From an uncultured Alloprevotella sp. (GTDB taxonomy: Bacteria > Bacteroidota > Bacteroidia > Bacteroidales > Bacteroidaceae): DNA of 38,327 nucleotides. Positions within the stretch are counted from its first letter, which is position 1; every line of letters starts with the position of its first letter. Location: the NCBI GenBank assembly GCA_944320745.1, contig CALUIN010000015.1, forward strand, positions 1-38,327, written 5' to 3'. Made by a program: the position numbers and the translations under genes. Shown in pieces: positions 17,628 to 26,318 of the stretch. The notes under the pieces are model-generated. The model made no database searches, was not told where the DNA came from, and saw only the letters and a list, made by a program, of their open reading frames with translations.

Positions 17628-17637
17628 GTCCTGTCGT

Positions 17638-18564
17638 TTAACTTTCTGTATCTATTTTTTCAGCAATGCGCAGTTTAGCGCTGCGGCTGCGGGGGTTGCG
17701 CTCCTGCTCGGCGGCATCGGGCACGATGACCTTGCTGTTCACGGGCCGGAGCGGCGCGAGGCGGTTACCGTAGAAGTCGGTGTCCACGCGCCCCGACACG
17801 TTGCCGGCGCGCATGAAGTTCTTGACCAGACGGTCCTCGAGCGAATGGTACGTGAGCACCACGAGCCGTCCGCCCGGGCGCAGTACAGACGTGGCCGCCT
17901 GCAGCAGTTCGGTCAGCGCGTCGAGCTCGTGGTTCACCTCGATACGCAGCGCCTGGAACACCTTGGCCATGTCCTTCTTCTCCTTCGAGCGCTCCAGTAG
18001 CGGCGCCGCCACTTCCATGAACTGGGCCACGGTGGCCAGCGGGCGGGCGGCGCGGGCGCTCACCACGGACGCAGCCAGGCGGCGCGCGCAGCGCAACTCG
18101 CCGTAGAGGCGGAAGATCTGTTCCAACTGCCCGGCCGTGTACGTATTCACCACGTCGGCGGCCGAGAGGGCGGACCGCGTGTTCATCCGCATGTCCAGCG
18201 GCCCGTCGAAGCGGAAGGAGAAGCCGCGGCGCTCGTCGTCGAAATGATGGCTCGACACGCCAAGGTCCGCCAAGAGCCCGTCTATCTGCTCCTCGCCGTA
18301 GTAGCGCATCCAGTTACGCAAGTAGCGGAAATTCGTGCGGACAAAGGTAAAGCGGGCATCGCCCTGCGGGGCATTGTGCGCGGCGTCGGCGTCTTGGTCG
18401 AAACCGTAGAGCCGGCCCTCCGGACCCAGACGCGACAGAATCTCGCGGCTGTGCCCGCCGCCGCCGAAGGTAGCGTCGACGTAGACGCCGCCGGGCCGCA
18501 GGTCCAAGCCGTCGACAGTGGGGCCAAGGAGTACGGGAACGTGATAAGCGGGTGCGGTGATCAT
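17638..18564 (-). CDS. rsmH: 16S rRNA (cytosine-1402-N4)-methyltransferase
   Basis: RsmH/MraW (308 aa) methylates N4 of C1402 in 16S rRNA with SAM. The start YHVPVLLGPTVDGL and the SAM-binding VDATFGGGGHSREIL (about 28-42) are diagnostic. DGLLADLGVSSHHFDDERRGFSFR (about 94-117) and LTYHSLEDRLVKNFMR are further family blocks. Its ATG overlaps the mraZ stop by 4 bp. Confidence 0.97.
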   Translation of the reverse strand: MITAPAYHVPVLLGPTVDGLDLRPGGVYVDATFGGGGHSREILSRLGPEGRLYGFDQDADAAHNAPQGDARFTFVRTNFRYLRNWMRYYGEEQIDGLLADLGVSSHHFDDERRGFSFRFDGPLDMRMNTRSALSAADVVNTYTAGQLEQIFRLYGELRCARRLAASVVSARAARPLATVAQFMEVAAPLLERSKEKKDMAKVFQALRIEVNHELDALTELLQAATSVLRPGGRLVVLTYHSLEDRLVKNFMRAGNVSGRVDTDFYGNRLAPLRPVNSKVIVPDAAEQERNPRSRSAKLRIAEKIDTES

Positions 18565-19070
18565 GGTTCGGGAACAAAGAGGCCGCCCGGGGCGGCCGGG
18601 ATGGAAGTATCAGCGGGAGAAGCGGCGCCCGGCCGGCCCATGACGCGCTCCATCGCGGCGGAGTAGTCCGCGGCGGGAAGGAACGGTGCGGCGGCGCGCG
18701 TGCTCTCCCAAAGTTCGATGCGGTCGTCCACGCCGACGAAGGTCAGGTCGCGGCTGATGCCGGCCCAGTCGAGCAGGCGGCGCGGGATGAGAAAGCGGCC
18801 GTTGCTGTCGAGCGTGAACAGCTCGGCATCGGCCATGAACTGGCGGAAGAGCATGGCTTCCTGCGGGTTCCAGCGGTTGAGCCGCCGGCGCAGGGCATCC
18901 AGCTCGGCCGACCAGGCGGCCTGCGGATAGACCACCAGGCAGGGGGCATAGACGTCGCGCTTCAGCACCAGCTCGCTGTCCGTTTCGGACAGGAGCCGGC
19001 GAAACGACGCCGGAAAGAAGGCTCGGCCCTTGGCGTCCAGCTTGGCGGATATGCAACCGGTAAATCTCAT
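18561..19070 (-). CDS. mraZ: MraZ transcriptional regulator
   Basis: A 169-residue MraZ with two SpoVT/AbrB-like beta domains: ISAKLDAKGRAFFPASFRRL (about 7-26) and FTLDSNGRFLIPRRLLDWAG (about 83-102). Each carries the DxxGR core that binds DNA as a ring-shaped oligomer. MraZ binds TGGGN direct repeats upstream of its own operon. The start at 19070 is chosen because MRFTGCISAKLDAKGR is the family start; the open frame to 19172 would cross the promoter and boxes. The C-terminal 25 residues (Ala/Pro/Gly-rich) exceed the usual 143-152 aa. First gene of the dcw operon. Confidence 0.95.
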   Translation of the reverse strand: MRFTGCISAKLDAKGRAFFPASFRRLLSETDSELVLKRDVYAPCLVVYPQAAWSAELDALRRRLNRWNPQEAMLFRQFMADAELFTLDSNGRFLIPRRLLDWAGISRDLTFVGVDDRIELWESTRAAAPFLPAADYSAAMERVMGRPGAASPADTSIPAAPGGLFVPEP

Positions 19071-19088
19071 CCTTTCTAAAAGATTTTC

Positions 19089-19120
19089 CAAAATTACGAA
19101 CTTCTCTCCACAATTCCCCA
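19089..19120 (-). promoter_or_regulatory. dcw operon promoter with candidate MraZ boxes
   Basis: Minus-strand TAATTTTG (19089-19096) matches the -7 element, 19 bp before the mraZ ATG. Upstream on the same strand lie TGGGG (19116-19120) and TGGAG (19106-19110), a 10-bp period with 5-bp spacers. This is the geometry of MraZ boxes (TGGGN-N5 repeats), although the second copy is imperfect and no third copy is seen. They cover the -33 zone, so binding should block polymerase. Inference from known MraZ biology. Confidence 0.6.
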
Positions 19121-19332
19121 CTCCGGCCGGGCAATTTTTCTCGCCTTTTCTCCTTTGCTGGAGGTGATTCATGGCAAGCCTTTATTTATCAACGGCTTAC
19201 ACGATTGTTAAAAGTGAAGCGCAGGGGCCCGGCACGGTGGGGCAAAGGCAAGGAGGTAAGCAGTCCGTGTCTGTGCCGCCCGCTGGCAAAACCGGCCGCC
19301 CGGCGTGAAGCTTCGGGCCACGAGAAACTCAC

Positions 19333-19395
19333 CTTAGGCCAGGAATTACGCGCCTTAGGCCAGGAATTACGCGCCTTAGGCACGTGACTGCGCGC
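19333..19395 (+). repeat. 21-bp tandem repeat array, copy B (3 units)
   Basis: Units start at 19333, 19354 and 19375. The first two are identical over all 21 bp (opening CTTAGGCCAGGAATTACG); the third keeps CTTAGGC at its start and GCGC at its end. Region 19071-19543 between mraZ and gyrB contains no gene; besides the promoter and the hairpin at 19464 this array is its main content. Confidence 0.85.
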
Positions 19396-19463
19396 CTGCC
19401 TCCGTCATCCAGCCGAACGGGCGGCGACGGTGCGGCAGAGCTGTAGCGGTACGCCCGGATACG

Positions 19464-19499
19464 CGTACAGCCGGCGGCTCAAATGCCGCCGGCTGTACG
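19464..19499. terminator. Strong hairpin after gyrB
   Basis: A 15-bp perfect stem (CGTACAGCCGGCGGC and its complement) with a 6-nt loop TCAAAT lies 45 bp past the gyrB stop. There is no T tract on the minus strand, so it may terminate with help from Rho or act as an mRNA 3' stabiliser. Confidence 0.5.
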
Positions 19500-19543
19500 G
19501 ACACTGCGACCGACCGGGCGAAGAGCCGCCGGCAGGTCTGCGG

Positions 19544-21517
<1,974 letters not shown>

Positions 21518-21537
21518 CTACTTGCTGTTTAACCAAG

Positions 21538-21545
21538 CAAAAGTA
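21538..21545 (-). promoter_or_regulatory. -7 promoter element of gyrB
   Basis: Minus-strand TACTTTTG matches TAnnTTTG and lies 39 bp before the gyrB ATG. An A/T-rich run precedes it; there is no TTTG at the canonical -33 distance. Confidence 0.6.
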
Positions 21546-21666
21546 CAAAAAAAATGCGAGTTACGAGCGGACCTCAGCCATGAAAATGCCCCCTTGTTCA
21601 AGCAGCCACCCGGCGGCGGGACATGCGGGAAAGGTTACGGCGAACGTCGGCCGGAATATAGAAAAA

Positions 21667-21693
21667 GGGCCCTACGCATCACGCGCCGGACCC
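21667..21693 (-). terminator. Terminator of the fasciclin lipoprotein gene
   Basis: On the minus strand GGGTCC pairs with GGGCCC (one G-U), enclosing a nested CGC/GCG, and is followed at once by TTTTTCT (21666-21660). It sits about 50 bp past the stop codon at 21742. Confidence 0.65.
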
Positions 21694-21741
21694 TCCATGT
21701 GCAAACTAAAAAGATTGCTATGAAAAAAATCATTCTATGTT

Positions 21742-23853
21742 TTACCAGATGTCCTCGGGCTGTACGCCGTTGTACACTGAAGTCGGTACGTATTCGATGT
21801 AGTCCAGGAAGAACTGGGCATCGGTCTTTCTCAGGGCGGACTTCATGCGCAGGTAGTAGGTCTGGTTCGCCTTCATGTTCTCCACGCTCAGGATGGCGCG
21901 GCAAACGGCGTTACCCGTGATGACGCTGCGAAGGGGCGTGTTGCCTTCACCGTTGCAGACGGTGGAGTACTGCGGTGCCTTCATCCAGCCCTGGTTACGC
22001 AGGTTGCGGTCGTTCTCTATGTTGGTCTGCTCGTCGTCCACGTCGGCCACAGCGGGGATAGCCGGGTTGTTCTGCATGCTTTGGCGCATGTCGATAGGCA
22101 ATCCGACGGGGCCGAGGCGGAGCGGGTCGCTGCCGAAGTAGAACTGTCCCATGCCGCGCATGGCGTTGAGCGAGATGCCGAGGCGGATTTCATACGTTCC
22201 GTCCATAGGCACGGGCGGCAGGCGGAAAGTGGCGTCGAAGAGTCCCTCGAGCTGCATTTCGTCGCCCTGGTAGTCACGCCAGCTGCCGCCGCTCTGCGTG
22301 TAGAGGTAGTAAATCGTGGTGCCGGCGGAAGCCGTGATGATGTTGTCGAAGTAGTCGTTCGTGAAGTAGTTGATAGACACGCCACGGATGTTGTTGGAGG
22401 CCAGCTCGGGCAGGAAGGTCGTGAAGTCCATGCGCATACGCTCGCCGCCGAGACGCTCCTTCGTGGCGAGGTCGTAGGTCAGGATGTTGTTGATGGGATA
22501 GTAGAAGCCGTTCTGCGCGTTGTTGTCGTATTCGCCGTTGGTGGCGTTGACGAGGATGCCTTCCTCGGCAACGCTCAATACGGAGTAGTCGCCGTCGAAG
22601 TCGTTGTTATATACGGGGAAGCGGTTGACGTAGATTTTGTGGTCGGGGTCTCCGTAGGGGCCGGCATCGCCCGACTGTACCACCTTGATGAGGCCGCGGT
22701 ACTTGCCCACGGTGGTGTAGTAGTCCCACACGTCGGTCGGGCAGTTGGCGGTCTGCGGGTTGCGCCAGTCGCCTACGCGGTAGTTGTACTCGTTGCAGTG
22801 GCGCACGAGGCGGTCGTAGCCCATGCGGCCCTTGACGAAGTGGTAGGCCACGAAGCGGTTGACGGCGTTGTCGGGGTTCGTAAGGTCGCCGGCAGCGGCA
22901 GCGGTCAGGGCGGCATCGTCGCCGCTGGAGTAGATGTCGGCGCAACGGTCCTCGATGATACTCATCACTTCGTCCCAGTTGGTCACGTTGCCTTCGGCGT
23001 CGGTCTGCAGGTTGATGCCCCACTCGCGGGCATAGACATCATCAGTCTCCACGAAGCCGGTGAAGCCCAGATAGCGGTGGTCCGGCTGGTAGAGGGTCTC
23101 GCCCGTTCCGGTGCGGTACTGGTCGTCGCTCCGCTCTTCCTCATAAGCGTCATCGCGCTCTTCGAGCAACGAGTCGCAGAGATGGGTCTGCGTGAGCAGG
23201 TAGGACATAATCTTCATGTTGGGCGCTGCGGCAATCATGTCGGGGAGCAGGTCGGACGACGGGGCGATGACGGAGGAGACGATATGAATCATGCCGTTGG
23301 ACACTTCATGGTCCGAGCTCACCACGCGGGACTCGCCGTTGATGAGGTAGTCGCTTGCTCCCCCCACGGTGTCGAGCTCGCAGGAGAGCAGACGGTCGTT
23401 CAGGTTGGAGATGGGGAACGTACCGGGCGTGGGGAAGTCGGCCGTCTCATAGGCCGCCTGCGTACCGTTGTCGATGATACAGCTGTTTGCGATAAGCTGC
23501 GCCTGCTCGTAGGACAGGGAGTCCACACTCGCGACGCCGAGCGACGCGATATAGGCGTCGATGGCGGCGTTGCTCGGGACAAACAGCGTATAGTTGCCGC
23601 GGGCGGAGAGTACGCTGGTCAGGGAAGAGGCCTGCTCGTCGTCGCCCAAGCGCACGCGATCGAAGATGGCTTTAATCTTCGACAGGCTGTCCGTCGTAGA
23701 AAGGAAGTCCGTCACGGTCTGCTCCTCCGCTATCGCGTAGTTGCTCTCGTCAATGTCTTCCGTACAACCGGTCAGTGCACTGCCGGCACCGAGCAAGGAC
23801 GCCAGACCGAACACCCCGCAAAGGGTCCGTCTGAGGAATGGGTTCTTTTTCAT
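21742..23853 (-). CDS. Fasciclin (FAS1) domain lipoprotein
   Basis: A 703-residue lipoprotein. The signal peptide ends in the lipobox LTGC (Cys30), followed by TEDIDES, an acidic stretch like the lipoprotein export signal that sends Bacteroidetes lipoproteins to the cell surface. One FAS1 domain follows (about 44-215, including NYTLFVPSNAAIDAYI and VSNGMIHIVSSVI). The remaining 480 residues form an uncharacterised, beta-rich Asn/Asp/Tyr region with YYLRMKSAL near the end. FAS1 lipoproteins of this type often accompany SusC/SusD pairs, but no SusC/D gene is adjacent here. Role in adhesion or glycan binding is inferred only. Own promoter and terminator. Confidence 0.85.
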   Translation of the reverse strand: MKKNPFLRRTLCGVFGLASLLGAGSALTGCTEDIDESNYAIAEEQTVTDFLSTTDSLSKIKAIFDRVRLGDDEQASSLTSVLSARGNYTLFVPSNAAIDAYIASLGVASVDSLSYEQAQLIANSCIIDNGTQAAYETADFPTPGTFPISNLNDRLLSCELDTVGGASDYLINGESRVVSSDHEVSNGMIHIVSSVIAPSSDLLPDMIAAAPNMKIMSYLLTQTHLCDSLLEERDDAYEEERSDDQYRTGTGETLYQPDHRYLGFTGFVETDDVYAREWGINLQTDAEGNVTNWDEVMSIIEDRCADIYSSGDDAALTAAAAGDLTNPDNAVNRFVAYHFVKGRMGYDRLVRHCNEYNYRVGDWRNPQTANCPTDVWDYYTTVGKYRGLIKVVQSGDAGPYGDPDHKIYVNRFPVYNNDFDGDYSVLSVAEEGILVNATNGEYDNNAQNGFYYPINNILTYDLATKERLGGERMRMDFTTFLPELASNNIRGVSINYFTNDYFDNIITASAGTTIYYLYTQSGGSWRDYQGDEMQLEGLFDATFRLPPVPMDGTYEIRLGISLNAMRGMGQFYFGSDPLRLGPVGLPIDMRQSMQNNPAIPAVADVDDEQTNIENDRNLRNQGWMKAPQYSTVCNGEGNTPLRSVITGNAVCRAILSVENMKANQTYYLRMKSALRKTDAQFFLDYIEYVPTSVYNGVQPEDIW

Positions 23854-23959
23854 AATATGGTTTTTCTTTTCTGTGATTTTATATTCGGTAACAGTAAGAT
23901 TTCCAATCCGTGACCCGCTGCCGCCAAAGATTCTTCAGGAACAGCGGTATTTTATCCTG

Positions 23960-23993
23960 CAAATATAATCTTTTCCTTATTATGTCTTACAAA
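23960..23993 (-). promoter_or_regulatory. Promoter of the fasciclin lipoprotein gene
   Basis: Minus-strand TATATTTG (23960-23967) has TTTG (23990-23993) 22 nt upstream, close to the 19-21 nt Bacteroidetes spacing. The leader to the ATG at 23853 is about 100 nt, long for this window, and has no obvious riboswitch fold. Confidence 0.6.
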
Positions 23994-24107
23994 AACTACT
24001 GGTGTATTAACCTTTTTTAATCTGCAATTTTTTCCTGCGCCCGGTTTTCGGGCGTTTTGGGGGAGCAATCGGCAGCCTCGGTCTCGCGCGCCGTTGCCGC
24101 CGTCCGC

Positions 24108-24170
24108 GTCCGCGAAGACGGGGATAATGGCCGTAGCGACGGGGCTTAGCGGCGTAGCGACGGGGATAAG
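24108..24170 (-). repeat. 21-bp tandem repeat array, copy C (3 units)
   Basis: Read on the minus strand, units start at 24170 (CTTATCCCCGTCGCTACG), 24149 (CTAAGCCCCGTCGCTACG) and 24128 (ATTATCCCCGTC). The first two differ at only four or five of 21 positions. The array lies between the fasciclin gene promoter and the terminator of the POT transporter. The gene-free region 23994-24300 holds only this array and that terminator. Confidence 0.8.
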
Positions 24171-24228
24171 CCCAGTATTTAGGGAAACAGGCCGGGCGGC
24201 GCGGCCGCGGACGGGCGGAGACGAAAAA

Positions 24229-24261
24229 CGCGGGCCGGCAGCCGGAACTGCCAGGCCCGCG
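24229..24261 (-). terminator. Terminator of the uvrA-ybaK-POT operon
   Basis: A GC-rich stem (CGCGGGCC-GGCAG with one bulged base) is followed on the minus strand by TTTTTCG. It lies 40 bp after the POT transporter stop: a classic intrinsic terminator. Confidence 0.75.
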
Positions 24262-24300
24262 GGATATGGGTTTTGCGGTTTTCGCTCAGTGCTGCCGTCC

Positions 24301-25791
24301 TCAGCAGACTTTCTCAAGGCGCTTCATCACGGAGAAGATGAATACGAAGGAGATGAGGCAGAGCACGACGAGCACGGTCCATACGACCCAGAGGGGCACG
24401 TGGCCCCAGAGGAAGCCGGGGATGGAGACGAGCAGGTTGCCCACAGCGGTGGCTACGAACCAGCCGCCCATCATGAGGCCCTTGTACTTGGGGGGAGCTA
24501 CCTTGCTGACGAAGCTAATGCCCATGGGGCTGAGCAGCAGCTCGCCGAAGGTGAGGATGAGGTAGGTGGAGACGAGCCAGTTGGGCGATACGCGGTCGCC
24601 GGGGGCGATGCCTACGGAGGCGAGAATCATGACGACGTAGCCCAGGCCGGCTACGAGCATGCCGAGACCTATCTTGCGCGGAGCGGAAGGCTCCTTGCCG
24701 CGCTTGGCCAGCGCGCCGAAGATGGCCATGGAGACGGGGGTCAAGGCTACGACAAAGCAGGGGTTGAACTGCTGGAAGATGGGGGCTGCGACGTCGACGC
24801 CGGCGGGATCGAGCGAGAAGTACTTCCACACGAGGCCGCCGATGCCGGCCAGGATGACTACGGCGGAAACGATCTTGCCCATCACGCTCTTGCTCTGGAA
24901 GAGGGAGAAGAGGGCGTAGACGATGACGATGAGCAGCGTGAGATTGACGACGTCGAATATCATGCTCTGCAGGCCGGTGGCGTGCTGCACGGTGTACTGG
25001 TCGGCGAAGTAGGTGAGCGTGGCGCCGTTCTGGTGGAAGGCCATCCAGAAGAAGATGACGACGGCGAAGACAAGGCAAAGGGCCACGACGCGGTCGGACG
25101 TTTCCTTCTTCGTGAGCTCGGGCTCGGCGTGGCCGGTAGTGGTCGCGGCCGTCTTGGCGGAATAGTCGGCATGCTTGAAGGTGCCGCGGAAGGCGTAGTA
25201 GATGATGATGCTCACCACGAGGGAGAGGCAGGCCACGCCAAAGGCGTAGTGGTAGGCGTCGGCCATGGTGGCGCCGAGGTGCTTCTGGGCGTAGTCCATG
25301 ACCTTGACGGCGGCTGTCGGGGCAAAGAGGGCGCCGATGTTGATGGCCATGTAGAAGATGGAGAATGCGGAGTCGCGCTTGCTTTCCAGCTTGGGGTCGT
25401 CGTAGAGGTTACCGACCATGACCTGCAGGTTGCCCTTGAAGAGGCTGGTGCCTACGCAGACCATGAGCAGGGCGGCGAACATGAGCACCATGGCGGGGAC
25501 GCCGTTTCCGGCGGGGATGGAGAGCATGAGGTAGCCCAGGAACATGACGATGATGCCCGTAGTGACGCACTTGCCGTAGCCGATGCGGTCGGCCAGGGCG
25601 CCGCCCACGAGCGGCAGGAAATAGACTAAGGCTAAGAAGCCGGAATAGACAAGGGTTGCCATGCCTTCGTCCCATCCGAAATTTGCCTTGAGGAAGAGCG
25701 TGAAGATGGCCAGCATCGTGTAGTAGCCGAAGCGCTCGCCCGTGTTGGAGAGCGCGAGGGCAAACAGACCTTTTGGTTGTCCTTCGAACAT
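24301..25791 (-). CDS. POT-family proton-coupled oligopeptide transporter
   Basis: A 496-residue inner-membrane transporter of the PTR2/POT branch of MFS, importing di- and tripeptides with protons. The helix 1 motif reads NTGERFGYYTM (residues 16-26); the usual form is ExxERFxYY, so the first Glu is Asn here. Other blocks are GGALADRIGYGKCVTTG, FKGNLQVMVGNLYDD and SIFYMAINIGALFAP (the FYxxINxG signature). Fourteen helices are likely, as in bacterial POTs. 41 bp downstream of ybaK on the same strand, with no promoter motif in the gap, so probably the last gene of that operon. Confidence 0.92.
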   Translation of the reverse strand: MFEGQPKGLFALALSNTGERFGYYTMLAIFTLFLKANFGWDEGMATLVYSGFLALVYFLPLVGGALADRIGYGKCVTTGIIVMFLGYLMLSIPAGNGVPAMVLMFAALLMVCVGTSLFKGNLQVMVGNLYDDPKLESKRDSAFSIFYMAINIGALFAPTAAVKVMDYAQKHLGATMADAYHYAFGVACLSLVVSIIIYYAFRGTFKHADYSAKTAATTTGHAEPELTKKETSDRVVALCLVFAVVIFFWMAFHQNGATLTYFADQYTVQHATGLQSMIFDVVNLTLLIVIVYALFSLFQSKSVMGKIVSAVVILAGIGGLVWKYFSLDPAGVDVAAPIFQQFNPCFVVALTPVSMAIFGALAKRGKEPSAPRKIGLGMLVAGLGYVVMILASVGIAPGDRVSPNWLVSTYLILTFGELLLSPMGISFVSKVAPPKYKGLMMGGWFVATAVGNLLVSIPGFLWGHVPLWVVWTVLVVLCLISFVFIFSVMKRLEKVC

Positions 25792-25832
25792 AAGTTATTG
25801 AATTTAGAGTTAGTGAATAAAGATTTTTCTCG

Positions 25833-26318
25833 TTACTCGCCGCCGGCGGCGAGGTCGGCCAGCTCGGCGCGGGCCTCGCGCAAAAGGTCGGCGGGGGCTA
25901 TGCGGACCTGCAGGCCGCGCTGGCCGGCGCTGACGTAGATATGGGGGTGGTCGGCGGCGCTACGGTCCACGTAGGTGGGAAAATGCTTCTTCATCCCGAT
26001 GGGGGAGCAGCCGCCGCGGATGTAACCGGTCGTAGGCAGCAGTTCCTTGAGCGGCAGCGGCTCCACCTTCTTGTTTCCGCTGACGCGGGCGGCCTTCTTC
26101 AGATCGACTTCCGCGTTGCCCGGCACGACGCAGACCAGATGGCCGGTGCGGTCGCCGTGAAGGACGATGGTCTTGAACACTTGCCGCACGTCCTCACCCA
26201 GGGCTTCGGCCACGTGGGCGGCGCCAAGGTCGCTCTCGTCGAAGTCGTAGGGAATCAGCTCGTAGGGCACCTTATCGCGGTCCAGCAGTCGCGCCACGTT
26301 GGTCTTCTGTATTTTCAT
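25833..26318 (-). CDS. ybaK: Cys-tRNA(Pro) deacylase YbaK/EbsC
   Basis: A 161-residue trans-editing enzyme that hydrolyses mischarged Cys-tRNA(Pro). Motifs are HVAEALGEDVRQVFKTIV (including the conserved Lys), VVPGNAEVDLKKAARVSGNKK, and GYIRGGCSPIGMKK, the YbaK signature loop. The length equals the E. coli protein. Its ATG overlaps the uvrA stop by 4 bp. ProX-type Ala-tRNA(Pro) deacylase is the alternative, but the GGCSPIG motif favours YbaK. Confidence 0.93.
   Translation of the reverse strand: MKIQKTNVARLLDRDKVPYELIPYDFDESDLGAAHVAEALGEDVRQVFKTIVLHGDRTGHLVCVVPGNAEVDLKKAARVSGNKKVEPLPLKELLPTTGYIRGGCSPIGMKKHFPTYVDRSAADHPHIYVSAGQRGLQVRIAPADLLREARAELADLAAGGE

Noticed and set aside
19071-19172. 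34-residue N-terminal extension of MraZ
   Set aside because: It would be encoded by the promoter and MraZ boxes and is not part of the family.
19333-19395. CRISPR array
   Set aside because: The 21-bp units are directly adjacent with no unique spacers, and there are no cas genes.
21720-21920. Plus-strand ORF opening MKKIILCF
   Set aside because: Antisense to the fasciclin gene end and lacking a coherent signal peptide or domain after the first codons.
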